In this document: piece by piece, positions 9,119 through 20,690 of the stretch
How the letters are laid out: each line of letters opens with the position of its first letter
Position numbering within the stretch: the stretch's first letter is position 1
Position numbers and translations under genes: made by a program
Origin: Gracilaria vermiculophylla
Taxonomy: Eukaryota > Rhodophyta > Florideophyceae > Gracilariales > Gracilariaceae
Length of the DNA stretch: 64,000 nucleotides
Direction of reading: 5' to 3'
Assembly: GCA_019155205.2 (NCBI GenBank)
Contig: JAHNZQ020003147.1
Location: 1,732,746 to 1,796,745 of the forward strand
The notes under the pieces: generated by a model
The model's database searches: none
What the model saw: the letters and a program-made list of their open reading frames with translations, nothing else
What the model was told of the DNA's origin: nothing

Positions 9119-10780
9119 TCAACGTCCGTCTCTTGGACGACCGATGCGCCACCAGTCAGTCGGGACTTCCGTGGTGCCGTGCTTCATCAACATGAGCGCC
9201 TTGTCGTCGTCTGCCGTACAGCTAGACAGGCCGGATGGGCCGGACGAGCCAAACCTTTTCTTTGACCCCCAGATAGTTTGATCATTGCCATCCGCATCAC
9301 AGATATGAAAAAAATAGTGTCGGGTGGAGACCGTCAGCGCTCCTACAGCGATACCCAAACGGATCGTAAAACGTGAGCAAAGTGCGAGCAATTCGAGTGC
9401 ATCATTGCTCACCTTTCGGGAGTAGAGCGGTCTTGAGTGCCCCGACAAAAACCTCCCACATATCGGGCGTCCACTCTTACAGAACCATCGTCGCAGAGCA
9501 AACGTCAGCAATATGCAACAGCATGTTCCCAGAAATGCTCTTGGTGGATTCAATGATGTACAACAGCTCCCGACGAAAACCCCTGTCAGTGCACCATATT
9601 TCCATCGGTAACGGATGCGTCTCCATTCGTCCACCCCTCGCGCCCATACTTGATACTTCCTGTACGGATTCTGATGGGGACCCTGTTCTGAATAATCTTC
9701 CTCGTTGCATCGGAGTTTTGGACGGCCTGCTTTAACCAAATCTTCTGTTCAAGGCCCAACTTAAGTTTTTGGGAACAAGTCGCTGTTGCTGAGAAGCTTT
9801 GCGTCGCGGCATGGACGGGTACCAGTGCGGGTGATCTCCGCGTGCTGCACCGGGATATCTCGTCAGCCATGGGATTGCAATCAAGCAAAGTGAAGGGAGG
9901 GGGGGGGGACACAGTGAAGATGTGGAAGAGAATGCGCTCGTACTTTATCGCACCGAAAGCTGTCACAATGCTTGAGCTTCTCAACCGTGGCATTGAACGG
10001 ATTTCATTCGTACGTGGTTTGCAGCGCAAGCGGGGTCAGAGTTTTGACCCGGAGTGTACGGCGGTTCCGATGCCGTATCTCCAGCTACCACATTTGAGCG
10101 CAAGTCATGAGATGGCCCCGCATCCTACAAAACCAGAGAGAGTTGTACGTGAGCCAGGAAGCACGGTGACTAAAGGTCAATCAAAAGGTTTAACTTATGT
10201 CCACAATCTCCTGGTCATCCCAGACAATCACGACGCCTCAGCCCCCGCCACAAACTTTTTGTAGAGCTCATTCTCCCGATTGCACCCGCGGTGGGCACGA
10301 AAGTCATAGAGATTGGAGGCAATGTCGAAATCGCCGACGATTTGCGTGTTGCCGTACCGCCCTGTCTCGCTACACACACCATCCGCGTAGATCACGTCGC
10401 CGGGGAGAACAGCCACGGTCGCATTCTCGGCGCCCATTGCGCGAAAGATCGGGAAACCCTGCGACACGTTGTGACGGAAGTTGAAGCAAAAAGGGGTCGG
10501 TTTCGATAAAATTACTGCGACCAAAACGTGGGGAAGAGGGACGTATCAAACATTCCACCCCACACAATCTTCACCTCTTGCAGAACGTCTTTCTTCGCGC
10601 TTGTGATGAACTCGCCTTTTTCCGTATCCAATCTTGCACACGTGCGTGCCCGTGTCTTTGTCGCTGGTGCACACGGTGTAGGAGTATTTGGCCGCCGGCT
10701 CGAGCCCTGTGGCTTGCTGTAAAGTACCCTGTTTGTGGCTGATAATGGATATATGGTGAGTGTGGGACTCTGGCACGTAC
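9119..10780 (-). pseudogene. Decayed PhoD-type alkaline phosphatase (metallophosphatase)
   Basis: Read on the minus strand from 10780 down, pieces of one PhoD-like protein appear in order but in shifting frames. First an N-terminal immunoglobulin-like piece (ATGLEPAAKYSYTV, about 10710). Then a shift to EFITSAKKD (about 10600). Then the metal-binding GDVIYADG segment and NELYKKF (10235-10470). Then LGLEQKIWLKQAV (about 9745), a late PhoD motif, and finally a possible C-terminal strand region (YFFHICDADGN, about 9300). Frame changes and several stops separate them. A functional family member is a secreted or surface phosphodiesterase/phosphatase for scavenging phosphate. The GDVIYADG motif makes the family call reasonable; exact ends are uncertain. 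Confidence 0.6.
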
Positions 10781-10783
10781 TAT

Positions 10784-10926
10784 GGCTGGGGCTGAGAAGT
10801 CTGCAAAGGGGCGCTGAATGAAGAAACGATCGCAAGTGTGGAATCCAGAGTAGAGCAAAGGTCGCGAATAAAGAATGGACAACAGTTACTCTGGCTGGAG
10901 CTGAGAAGTCTGCAAAGGGGCGCTGA
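10784..10926. repeat. Imperfect tandem duplication, unit about 109 bp
   Basis: A 34-bp segment at 10784-10817 recurs with one mismatch at 10893-10926. The shared block CAAAGGTCGCGAATA recurs near 10857 and 10950, so the duplicated unit probably extends to about 10975. It sits at the 5' end of the PhoD pseudogene. Confidence 0.85.
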
Positions 10927-10975
10927 CTAAAGGAACCGTGGCAATTTTGCAAAGGTCGCGAATATGGAATCCTGT

Positions 10976-11893
10976 AGCGTATATAACGCGGGAGTTTGCT
11001 GGCCATGCTTCAGGATAGGATGGTCATCGACGCGTCAGAAGAACAATCTGTATAAAACAAATCCCATTTGTTGCACTTGCACTCTCATGGTCTGATCCGA
11101 GTCGGCAGATATGGCACCGTGGGAGCAGAGGTACTTGGATTATGTTTTGCTTCTTACAAACATAAGCATGTCATTACGATCGAGTCAGCAAAATGCCAGA
11201 ATCCCGGGTGTGCTGGCAGTGAAGTAAGGATTACGCTACATATGAGTCAGTGCGAGAGCAACTGACGGGCGTAGAGGTTGTGGCCTCACCGGATCCAACG
11301 CCACGTGTGATGCAGAAGGCGAGGGCCTGGGGGAGAAGGAGTGAAAGAAGGGGGAGGCAAAGAAGAAAGCAACCGAGGAGAGAAAACTTGACTGAGATGT
11401 GAGGAGTGGTGCGCCGGAGAACAAAGAATGATGGAAAAAAGTCTGGACAAGTACTACAGCTGGAAGAGTCAATGTGCCGAAGTTGTCAGCCGAAAACAAT
11501 GAAGCGTTGAATCGCGGATGTTTGTTGTCCGGTCCAAACAGTTGCTTTTGCCTTTCACGTGGGAGGGGCTCACGTATTGAGGTTTGTTCACTTTAATGCG
11601 CAGATGTTACTCCCTGCCTCCCTGCGGAACGACGGGAGAGCTGATACTCTGGAAGTCGTTTATAGAGATGTGCTACACTCGAGATCAAAAGGTGGGGACT
11701 GCAAAGCTGGTGCTTGAGAGCGTTGGCGGAGTTAGTGACGAACCAATGACAACCGCGTTGCGCTATCGGGAGATGGCGATGAATCAATCTCAACTTTGCG
11801 CTCTCAACAGTTGGCGAATGAAATTGCTTTGGTGAGTCGCATAATGGCATTTTGCTTGACGATCCCATTATCAATGCAGTTGCTCCAAAAGTT
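10976..11893. other. Gene-free stretch before the first assembly gap
   Basis: No supported gene. Open frames on both strands are short and resemble nothing I recognise. Confidence 0.45.
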
Positions 11894-12247
11894 GATTTCC
11901 GCATCTCCTAGAGCTGGAGAACGACTCTCAATGAAAGTGGCGGATAGCCATCGCTGCATCCGTTAAGGTATGAACTTTGGTTTGAAAAATGTGCAGTGAG
12001 CTGCTAACCCCCCCCCCCCCNNNNNNNNNNNNNNNNNNNNNNNNNNNNNNNNNNNNNNNNNNNNNNNNNNNNNNNNNNNNNNNNNNNNNNNNNNNNNNNN
12101 NNNNNNNNNNNNNNNNNNNNGATTTCCGCATCTCCTAGAGCTGGAGAACGACTCTCAATGAAAGTGGCGGATAGCCATCGCTGCATCCGTTAAGGTATGA
12201 ACTTTGGTTTGAAAAATGTGCAGTGAGCTGCTAACCCCCCCCCCCCC
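11894..12247. repeat. 127-bp direct duplication flanking a 100-N gap (assembly artefact)
   Basis: Bases 11894-12020 and 12121-12247 look identical over 127 bp, each ending in a run of 13 C. The 100 N between them are a default-size gap. The simplest reading is that two contigs ending at the poly-C overlap and were not merged. Confidence 0.9.
12021..12120. other. Assembly gap, 100 N
   Basis: Unresolved bases next to a poly-C run. See the flanking duplication. Confidence 0.99.
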
Positions 12248-13568
12248 TCCCTCCGGACGCAACGCTACCGAGTAACTGTTCTGTAAGGCTGAAGCCTGTC
12301 ACGCAGTGAACGCTAGAAAGCAACAATCCACGCTGAAGGTTACGCGGCAAAACTGATAGCGTGGTAACACATCGCGGCAGATGCTGCCGCCAACGCGATC
12401 AGAAATCGGCTTCCCAGAGGGCAGCAAGACGCTCACATTTCTGCGCCACTCCCGTGCTGAATACACTCCTCAACTGTCCGTGTTGCTGCGCCCAAACCAG
12501 CAACCTGTCTGCATCGCTGTTTATTTTCACCCCGAAAGCGGCGGGTATCGAAAAGGAGAAGGGGGCGCCGGGCGCCTTTCTTCGCCGCAGCTCTGTCGCC
12601 GCGCGAGCGAGTGCCCGATATCTGCACGTGCATCTCAGCGCCACGCGCCGATCGCTCTGGCCCAATGATCCGATGCGATATCGTCGCCCCCCACGCGCCT
12701 GCCTGCTACCAGCGGACCCTTCCGGCTGCAGCGCTCGTCGCACGCAGTGTCAATGCTCCTCGCTCATGCGCCCACTCCAGCGGGGCGGCACATCTGCATC
12801 GCGGATTCACACTCCGCCATTACACGCGGCCCTGGACGTGTTTCTCGATCCGCGTTTACCACTCGCTGCCTTGTCCCACGCTCCCAACACCCGGACCCCC
12901 CTCCCTCCCTCCTTCTCCCCCCCCCCCGCAGCGGACGCAAAGCGCGTCCAGGAAGTGCATGCGCCGAGAAAGGCTCAAACCACCCCCCCAGCGCGGAAGC
13001 CCCCACGCGCCAAATCGCCTCCGAAGCCCACAGACAGCCCCCCCCGCCGCCCTCCCGCACCACCAAAGCGAGCGCCGCCGCACAAAACGCCCAGCGCGGC
13101 ACGCGGCACGCGGCGCGCGGCACGCGGGCGCGCGGGTGCGCGGCACGCGGGCGCGCGGGCGCGCGCCGCATCGCTCGGCGGCCACATGCAATCTGCAGCC
13201 GCACCAATGAGGGCGGCGCCCCAACACACCGCGCGTGGCGCTGTGCTGCGATTGGCCCGCTCAACGTGTCAAAGGCGCTCGGATCGCGATGATGCGCCGA
13301 CGGCGCACCGCAGGCGCTCCAAAAAAAAAACGAACGCCCGCCCTCCCGCGCGTCGCCTTGTTAGCAATCGACGCGCAGATCCATCAACACAGACCATCAC
13401 GGCAGCACGAGTCGATGATGCGCGGCGCGACGCAGCAATGCCATCGCCACGTCAAGCAGAGGCAGCCAGCCAAGACAAGGGACAATACTAGCGTTTATCG
13501 GTCCGTTTGTTTATCCCACTACAGACTAAGTACCGTTCTAAGTACAAAAGGAAAATGAAGCAACATTG
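12248..13568. other. Intergenic, strongly GC-rich from about 12600 to 13400
   Basis: Contains C-rich runs and CCAAT/ATTGG pentamers at about 13203 and 13251, as in other promoter spacers of this window. Open frames on both strands (for example a minus frame at 12399-12743) are arginine/alanine-rich or unrecognised. The promoter-like composition hints at an undetected gene, but I cannot support one. Confidence 0.4.
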
Positions 13569-14663
<1,095 letters not shown>

Positions 14664-16251
14664 GGTGAGGGCGGCGGGTCGGGGACGTTTGCTGCGGGCG
14701 GGGGGGGGGGTGAACGCGCGGGGCGACGCACAAACGAGCTGCGGTTAGCGAGCGGCGGAGCGGCGGAGCGGCGGAGAGGCGGATCGGGCGTCGGGCAGCG
14801 CGCAGACTGCGACCGAGCGGCGCAGGCGCGGGCGGCGCGCGATCCGGCGCGGCGGCGGCGGCGCGGGCACGAGGCACGTACTGGAGGCGGCAGGGGGGCG
14901 GGAGCGGGCGGCGGTGCGGAGCGGCGGGCGGCGTCAGCGGCGGGCGGCGATACGTCGGAGGGGCGGTGCGCGGTGCGGCGCGGCGCGCGGCGCGGGCCGT
15001 TTTTATGCGCGCGCACGTCGAAACGACGGTGATGTGGCGTGCGGCGCGGCGCTGCCATCTCGCCCAATCCGCGCGGTGCGAAGCGACGACGCGCGGGGGC
15101 GCGCGCGCGATTGGATCTGCGCCGCGCGCGGCGCGGCCAATGGGGGCGCGCGGCGGCGCGGCGCGCGGTGGCGCCGCGCTGGCGCGCCGCGCTGATTCTG
15201 CGCGCGGTGGGGCGCGCGGCGGTGCGCGCGGCGACGTGGCGACGCGGCGCCGTGTTGTGCGTGGCGGGGTGGAGTGCGTGGCGACGTGGGACTGGTGGCG
15301 ACGTGGGGACGTGGCGCGGTGGGGGCGGTGGCAACGGGGTGGCAGTGGGGGGTGGGGGGGTGAGCAGGTGCGAGCGACTGCGGCAGCGGCAGCGGAGGAC
15401 GCGTACTGGAACACGTAGCGAGCGGCGGCGGCTGCGGGGGCGCAACGTGGGCGCGGGCGCAGACGAGGCGCTTTATACGCAGCGGTGGCTGACGTCAACT
15501 CGAGAGCGGCGCCGTTTGGGCGCCACACTGCGGCGCGCAGTGTGGCGCGCGCTGTGCGGCGCGCGCGGCGCGGCGCGCGCTGTGCGGCGCGCGCTGCGCG
15601 GCGCGCGCTGTGCGGCGCGGCAGTGTGGCGCGCGCAGTGTGGCGCGCGCAGTGTGGCGCGGCGTGTGGCGCTGGCGGGGGGCGGCGCGCCGTCTATTTCG
15701 GGCGCGCGCGCCGCGGGCGATGCGCGGCAACTGCGCGCAGACGTGTCCGCGGCGGCGGCGGCGCGCGTGGCGCGCGTGGCCAGCGCGCGGCTGTCAGCCG
15801 GCGCGCGCGCGCCGCTTTCCGCGCGGCGGCGCGAAGGTGCGGCGCCGCCGCGCGCGGCCGCCGCCGCGCGCGCCGCAGCCAAACATCCGCGCCGCGCGCG
15901 CCGCCAATTCACAAACGGTCGCGCCGCGCGCGCGCGCCAAACAGCGCGCGGCGCCACATCGCGCACCCGCCGCCGCGCCGCGCCGCCATTGGCCGCGCGC
16001 CGCGCCCGCCGTCGCGTGTCGCGCGCGCAGCGCGCCACGCAGCGCCACGCGCCGCGCGCGCGCCGCGTGCTCTCCGCCGCGCGTGCGCATTTTCATGCGC
16101 GCTCATTAGCGAATTGACGTACGCAATGCTGCGCCCCTCTCCTCCCGCCCGTGCTCACCGCCACCCCCCCCCCCCCCCGCCCGCTCACCGCCCGTTCGCC
16201 ACTATTTGAGCGCCGCCTCGCACCCCCAGCGATCCCCTCCGTCCGCATCCG

Positions 16252-16300
<49 letters not shown>

Positions 16301-16622
16301 ACCACCCAACTGTCCCCCTGTCCCACCGCCCGCCGCTGTCCTCGCCCATCGCTCGTCAACGTCCATCCCCGCCCCTCACCGCCCTCGCTCTCTCACCCCA
16401 TCCGTGCGATCCGCGCCCCTTTGCCCTCGCTTTTCTTTTACCGCCCCTGATCCCGCCGCGCGTCTCCGCCGCCCTCCCGCCCCCCCAGCTCGCTTCACTG
16501 CTGCCGCGCCATCCGTCGCCCCTTCGCTCTCCTCCTTCCCGCTCTTGTCCTCGCTCCGCCCGCGCTCCACCGATCCGCACCCCGCTGCCGCCCGCACCCC
16601 ACTTCCCGCCCTCGCATCCACC
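14664..16622. other. Extreme GC island between GAPDH and a kinase gene
   Basis: About 1.4 kb (14680-16120) is almost pure G+C, with long CGCG and GCGGC runs. A plus-strand C-rich leader follows up to the kinase start. It holds CCAAT pentamers (15137, 15902, 15985) and a minus-strand ATAAAGCGC at 15468-15476 facing GAPDH. Very long open frames on both strands are composition artefacts, made almost wholly of Arg, Ala, Gly and Pro. Confidence 0.7.
16252..16300 (+). repeat. Poly-C homopolymer, about 49 bp
   Basis: An uninterrupted C run about 320 bp before the start codon of the PH-kinase gene, probably in its promoter or leader. Exact length is uncertain because homopolymers sequence poorly. 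Confidence 0.85.
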
Positions 16623-17993
16623 ATGGTTATCCACTGCGCCCCCGCTCTCCCCAAGATCTCGCCGCACCCCAACAGGCCGCGTGAGCTCCCGCGCCTCAGG
16701 TACACCCACCAGGACACGCTGGAGGCCGTGCTGGCTGTCAAGTCCAAGCTGTTTGGCGTCCGCCGCAGGCTCGTCCGCCTGGAGCACGGCCTGCTCACCA
16801 TCCGCCCCGAGGAGCACGACTACAGCGAGCCCATCGCCTCGGTGCGCCTCAGCGAGGCGCACGGCGTCGTCATCGACCCCGCCAAGAGCACCGTCTCCGT
16901 GCGCGCCACCTCGCGCGCCGGCATCACCCTCGTCTTCAAGCACGACGCCGCCCTCATGCACCTGTGGGCCGCTGCCCTCAAGCGCGCCCTCTCCTTCAAG
17001 CTGCACGCCTTCTACAAGCTGGGCTCGCAGATCGCCGAGGGCCACTACGCCAAGGTCTTCGAGGCCATCGACCGCCGCACCGGCGACAAGGTCGCCGTCA
17101 AGGCCGTGCGCAAGAAGCACGACGAGCGCAAGGCCGCCCAGTTTGCCGCGCGCGAGGCCGACATTGTGCGCACCATCTGCAACAGGCACGTCGTGCGCAC
17201 GCTGGACATCTTCGACACCGCCTCGCACCTGTACATCGTCATGGAGTACGTGGAGAAGGGCACGCTGCTGCACTTTCTGGCCGCTGGCGCCAACCGCGTC
17301 AACGAGCGCAACGCGCGCCGCATCGCGCGCCAGCTCTTCCGTGGCCTGGCCTACCTGCACGACGCCGACATTGTGCACCGCGACCTCAAGCCGGACAACA
17401 TCCTCATCTCCGCCGAGGGCACCGTCAAGATCGCCGACTTTGGGCTGGCGCGCCGCCTGGACGGGCTCAGCAGCGACGACCACTGCCTGTCCAGCACGCT
17501 GGGCACCCCGGCGTACTGCAGCCCGGAGATGGTGTCGCGCTCGCAGTACGGCAAGCCGGTCGACATCTTCGGCTGCGGCGTGCTGCTGTACGTGGCCATC
17601 TCGGGCAGCCTGCCGTTCCGCGGCGAGACGCCGCAGGCCGTCTTCGAGCAGATCGCCAGCGGCCGCGTCAGCTTCCCGCACAAGCGCTGGCACATGGTGT
17701 CGCAGGAGGCGCGCCAACTCGTGGCCAGCTGTCTGCAAGTGCGCCCGGGCGACCGCCCCACTGCGCGCCAGGCGCTCGACCACCCGTGGTTGCGCTGCTC
17801 GGACGACCGCCTCGTGGAGCGCCCGGTGTCGCCCGTGCCGTTTGTGCGCAACGGCTCGGCCAGGGCCGCCTCGCCGTCCGGCCCGTCGCCGCGCGCCTAC
17901 AACGCGCAGTCCACCCGCTCCTTCCGCCGCGCCCAGAGTGGAAGCGTCGACGAGCTGCGAAGGGAGAGGGTCATGAAGAGAAATTTCATGTAG
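16623..17993 (+). CDS. PH-domain-containing serine/threonine protein kinase (CAMK-like)
   Basis: Single exon, 456 aa; ATG 16623 sits in a strong CCACCATGG context. Residues about 28-117 look like a pleckstrin-homology domain (KSKLFGVRRRLVRL ... LMHLWAAALKRAL). The kinase domain is about 134-390: glycine loop IAEGHYAKV, lysine in VAVKAV, complete HRDLKPDN catalytic loop, DFGLA, and PAYCSPEM (an SPE variant of APE), then RPTARQALDHPWL. It should be active. CAMK-type features (HPWL end, DIFGCGVLLYV) fit protein kinase D/CaMK-like enzymes, and the PH domain suggests phosphoinositide-dependent membrane targeting. Third codon positions are almost all C or G. A Ser/Arg-rich tail follows. Upstream pathway unknown. 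Confidence 0.88.
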   Translation: MVIHCAPALPKISPHPNRPRELPRLRYTHQDTLEAVLAVKSKLFGVRRRLVRLEHGLLTIRPEEHDYSEPIASVRLSEAHGVVIDPAKSTVSVRATSRAGITLVFKHDAALMHLWAAALKRALSFKLHAFYKLGSQIAEGHYAKVFEAIDRRTGDKVAVKAVRKKHDERKAAQFAAREADIVRTICNRHVVRTLDIFDTASHLYIVMEYVEKGTLLHFLAAGANRVNERNARRIARQLFRGLAYLHDADIVHRDLKPDNILISAEGTVKIADFGLARRLDGLSSDDHCLSSTLGTPAYCSPEMVSRSQYGKPVDIFGCGVLLYVAISGSLPFRGETPQAVFEQIASGRVSFPHKRWHMVSQEARQLVASCLQVRPGDRPTARQALDHPWLRCSDDRLVERPVSPVPFVRNGSARAASPSGPSPRAYNAQSTRSFRRAQSGSVDELRRERVMKRNFM

Positions 17994-19188
17994 CGCGCGC
18001 TGGAACGCCGCGTCTGTCATGTGCCCTCCCCGCTGCCCTCCCCCGCCGCTCGCGCGTGGGGGCGGCCGCGCGCCAAGTCGCCTGGTGTGTCTTTTTTTGT
18101 TGTTGATGAACGTCTCGTCGCCGAACAGGCGCGTCGACGTTTCCATGGCACGTCCTGATTACAGACGTGCCATTCTGCAAGTTGTACCGTAGTAGCAGCT
18201 GTATATCTTTGTTGTAAATTTCCTGCACTGAGAGCAACTTCTTGTTTATGTCAACTCGCTGTGTCGCCTGTGTTTTTGTTGGGCCGAACTTATTGGCTAC
18301 TGATCGACGCGTCTTACGCTCACCCTTCCTTGACGCGCATTTGAATTGTGTCTGAGCAGTTGATGCGCGAATTGGCCGTCAAACAAGCACACGTACATCG
18401 CGCCCACTGGTGCGCTTCCGACTCTCGCGTAAGGAACGCGAATTGCTATTTACAATGGGCTACTCAACATGCCTCCAAGCGATTCCACCCAACTGTAAAA
18501 CAGGAGCGCACGTCGGGAGTGTCCATGGCTGTCTGCTCCACACCGCCGGCACACATTCACGTGAACGCTTTCCAGCAAAACATTTTGGGAAATGGCGGCA
18601 GTGTCGCAGCCACAGCCGCGTTCCGCGGCGCTCGCCACCATCAACGGCACGGCAGTCGTGATTCCTCGCGAGCGCGGACGGGCGGTAGCGAGGCGCAGGC
18701 ACTGCAAGGGTGGGCAATTGCTGCCGTTGCGCGACGGTGCAGCGGTGCGCGTCTTGCTCGCGGCCGAGAACGGCACAAATACAGCGGGCCCGCGCCGACT
18801 CTCACCCGTAGACGAATGCCTTGCGTGCGTTACACGGTTGCACATTCGTGCCGTTCCATAGCGTCTGCAGCTATCAGCCGAGCACTTGGCGCTCGTCTTT
18901 TGGAATCACCACATGCTATGTTTGTGCCTCGCCTCGCCGATGCATTGTTAGGGGGGACGTGGACAGTTTATTGGTGTCGGTGTAGATAATGGACGCAATC
19001 ATCAAAGTGCCGTGTCAAATCTTTAAGCAAAGGTTTTTGCGTCCCCTTTGAGCAGATTGTTGGCGGACACGTGCGTGGGAATACAGTTCAAGTACGTTTC
19101 CCCCATCATTTGACAAGGCAAGGGCGTCATCTTTTCTACGTTGTTCTACACACGCATCATGGCCTGGACATATACAGTCAACTACGCT
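17994..19188. other. Intergenic between convergent genes
   Basis: 3' flanks of the PH-kinase and the enoyl reductase, which face each other. A GC-rich patch at 18590-18860 has an 89-codon plus frame starting MAAVSQPQ, which I do not recognise and do not support. No other feature seen. Confidence 0.4.
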
Positions 19189-20299
19189 TTATTCCATCAC
19201 AGCTACGAGCTTTCTATTGATCATGCCACCCTGTTGGATGGCGGCTGGAAGCTGGTCAAACTTGACGCGCTGAAGCCACGCGGTCAACTTTCCAGACTCT
19301 ATCATGTTTGTTAGATCGATAACCATGCTCTCGATCTGCGCGCGGTCGGTCTGCTCCAGCCACTCCGGCAGAGAGAAAGTGGAGCTTTTCAACGCCTTGC
19401 CGCGCACGGCCCTGGCGTCAATGACGCCAGGGCAATACGTGACCATTTTCGCGCCTTCAGGGGCCAAGGCAGCCAGTGTGGCGCACGACGATTCATCCGC
19501 GCCGTTGATGATGAGCGATGGCTTGGGCATGTCGGACATGACTTGATAGAATCCCTCAGTTGTGACGTATTGCTCCCCGATCACCACATCGCCCCCCATG
19601 AGCTTCAGTCGCTCCACAGTTGGAGCGTACTCTGCTGAGGGGGTGTTCACCAACGAGACGGTTTCAAGTCCCATTGACTTGGCCAATTGCACAATGGCCG
19701 TGCCGACGGGCGTGGAGCCCGCGTTCTGAAGGACGACATCACCCGGCGAAAGGGTAACAAAGTCGCGGAGCAATCTGTACGCCGTGAACGGGGACGCCGT
19801 AAGCGTGGCGGCTAGTTCAACGCGGATGCTGTTCGGCACAGAAATGACATGGCTGTGGTCGATGACCGAAGACTCGCGCCAAGTTCCCAACGACGTCTTT
19901 GCACGCAAGTGTTAGCACGGCGCACGCAGGTCATACGCTGTCGAGCGGCTGGGGCGCAGCACGCACCTTGATGGGAATGACGAGGTCGCCCTCCGATATG
20001 CCGCTGACGCCGCGGCCGGCGGCTGTGACGCGCGCGACGCCTTCGGTGCCGGCAACAGCCGGGAAGATGGAGGGGGCGAACGGCGAGGCGCTCGCACTGC
20101 CCGCGATGGTGGCGAGATCGACGGGATCGACGCCGGCGGCAAGCCACTTGAGGCTGAGATCGCTATCGGACGGCTTGGGATCCGGCAGTTGCTCCCGCGA
20201 GAGCACGGATGACGGGGCGCCAGTCGAGGTGAAAGTGTACGCGGAGGAGAATGTCCGAACAAGATGCGCGTAGCGCGGAAGCGTTCGCAGTCGGAGCAT
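19189..20299 (-). CDS. MECR: Mitochondrial trans-2-enoyl-ACP/CoA reductase (MECR/Etr1), two exons
   Basis: Exon 1 is 19967-20299 and exon 2 is 19189-19896. The 70-bp phase-0 intron begins GTGCGT, carries a perfect TGCTAAC branch site and ends AAAG. The product is 346 aa. The first about 25 residues (MLRLRTLPRYAHLVRTFSS) look like a mitochondrial presequence. A GroES-like domain follows, with the GDLVIPIK-TSLGTWRE junction matching the family, then a zinc-free MDR Rossmann fold (NAGSTPVGTAIVQLAKSMGLET) and GGMINRK near the C-terminus. It catalyses the last, NADPH-dependent step of mitochondrial type II fatty-acid synthesis, which supplies octanoyl-ACP for lipoate. An in-frame ATG at 20458 would only add GC-driven sequence, so I chose 20299. 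Confidence 0.88.
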
Positions 20300-20690
20300 C
20301 GCGACGGGCGAGGGCGAGCAGTGGACGCGATCGGCGCAGGGTGGGGGGGGCGGGGCGGGGGGGGGATGCGAGCGCGCTGTGGCTGCTGCAACGCGGGCGC
20401 CCGCGCTCAGAGCGCCTGTTGGCGCGCCTGTTCCCCTCGACAGACTGCGGCGCTGCATTGCGCGGCTGTTTTTCGTTTAAATTTTGCGGCCTCGCTTTGA
20501 GCGCTGTGCGACGGAGTTGATGACGTTGTGGTGGGCGCTTGGCGCCGCCACGCACGGCGCGCCCCCTGTGATGAAGCGCGACTGAGGCGTGCCACAGCTC
20601 CCCTTCATCTGCAGCGCCTGCTCGCACCTGACTCCCAGCGTTATCGCATGAGCAACTGAGTGGCCTTAAGCGAATCGTCTTTCATTTCCA
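20300..20690. promoter_or_regulatory. Divergent promoter spacer (391 bp)
   Basis: GC-rich spacer between the start codons of the enoyl reductase (minus) and the UCH37-like gene (plus), with G runs near 20341-20365. No TATA box was identified. Shared promoter role inferred from arrangement. Confidence 0.4.

Noticed and set aside
10512..11006. 164-codon minus-strand frame as an independent gene
   Set aside because: Its C-terminal part is a frame of the PhoD pseudogene, and its N-terminal part covers a tandem duplication.
12361..13491. 376-codon plus-strand frame before GAPDH
   Set aside because: Arg/Pro/Ala-rich and low complexity; follows GC content rather than a protein pattern.
18348..18989. 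213-codon plus-strand frame between convergent genes
   Set aside because: No family pattern, biased composition, and no promoter or splice evidence.
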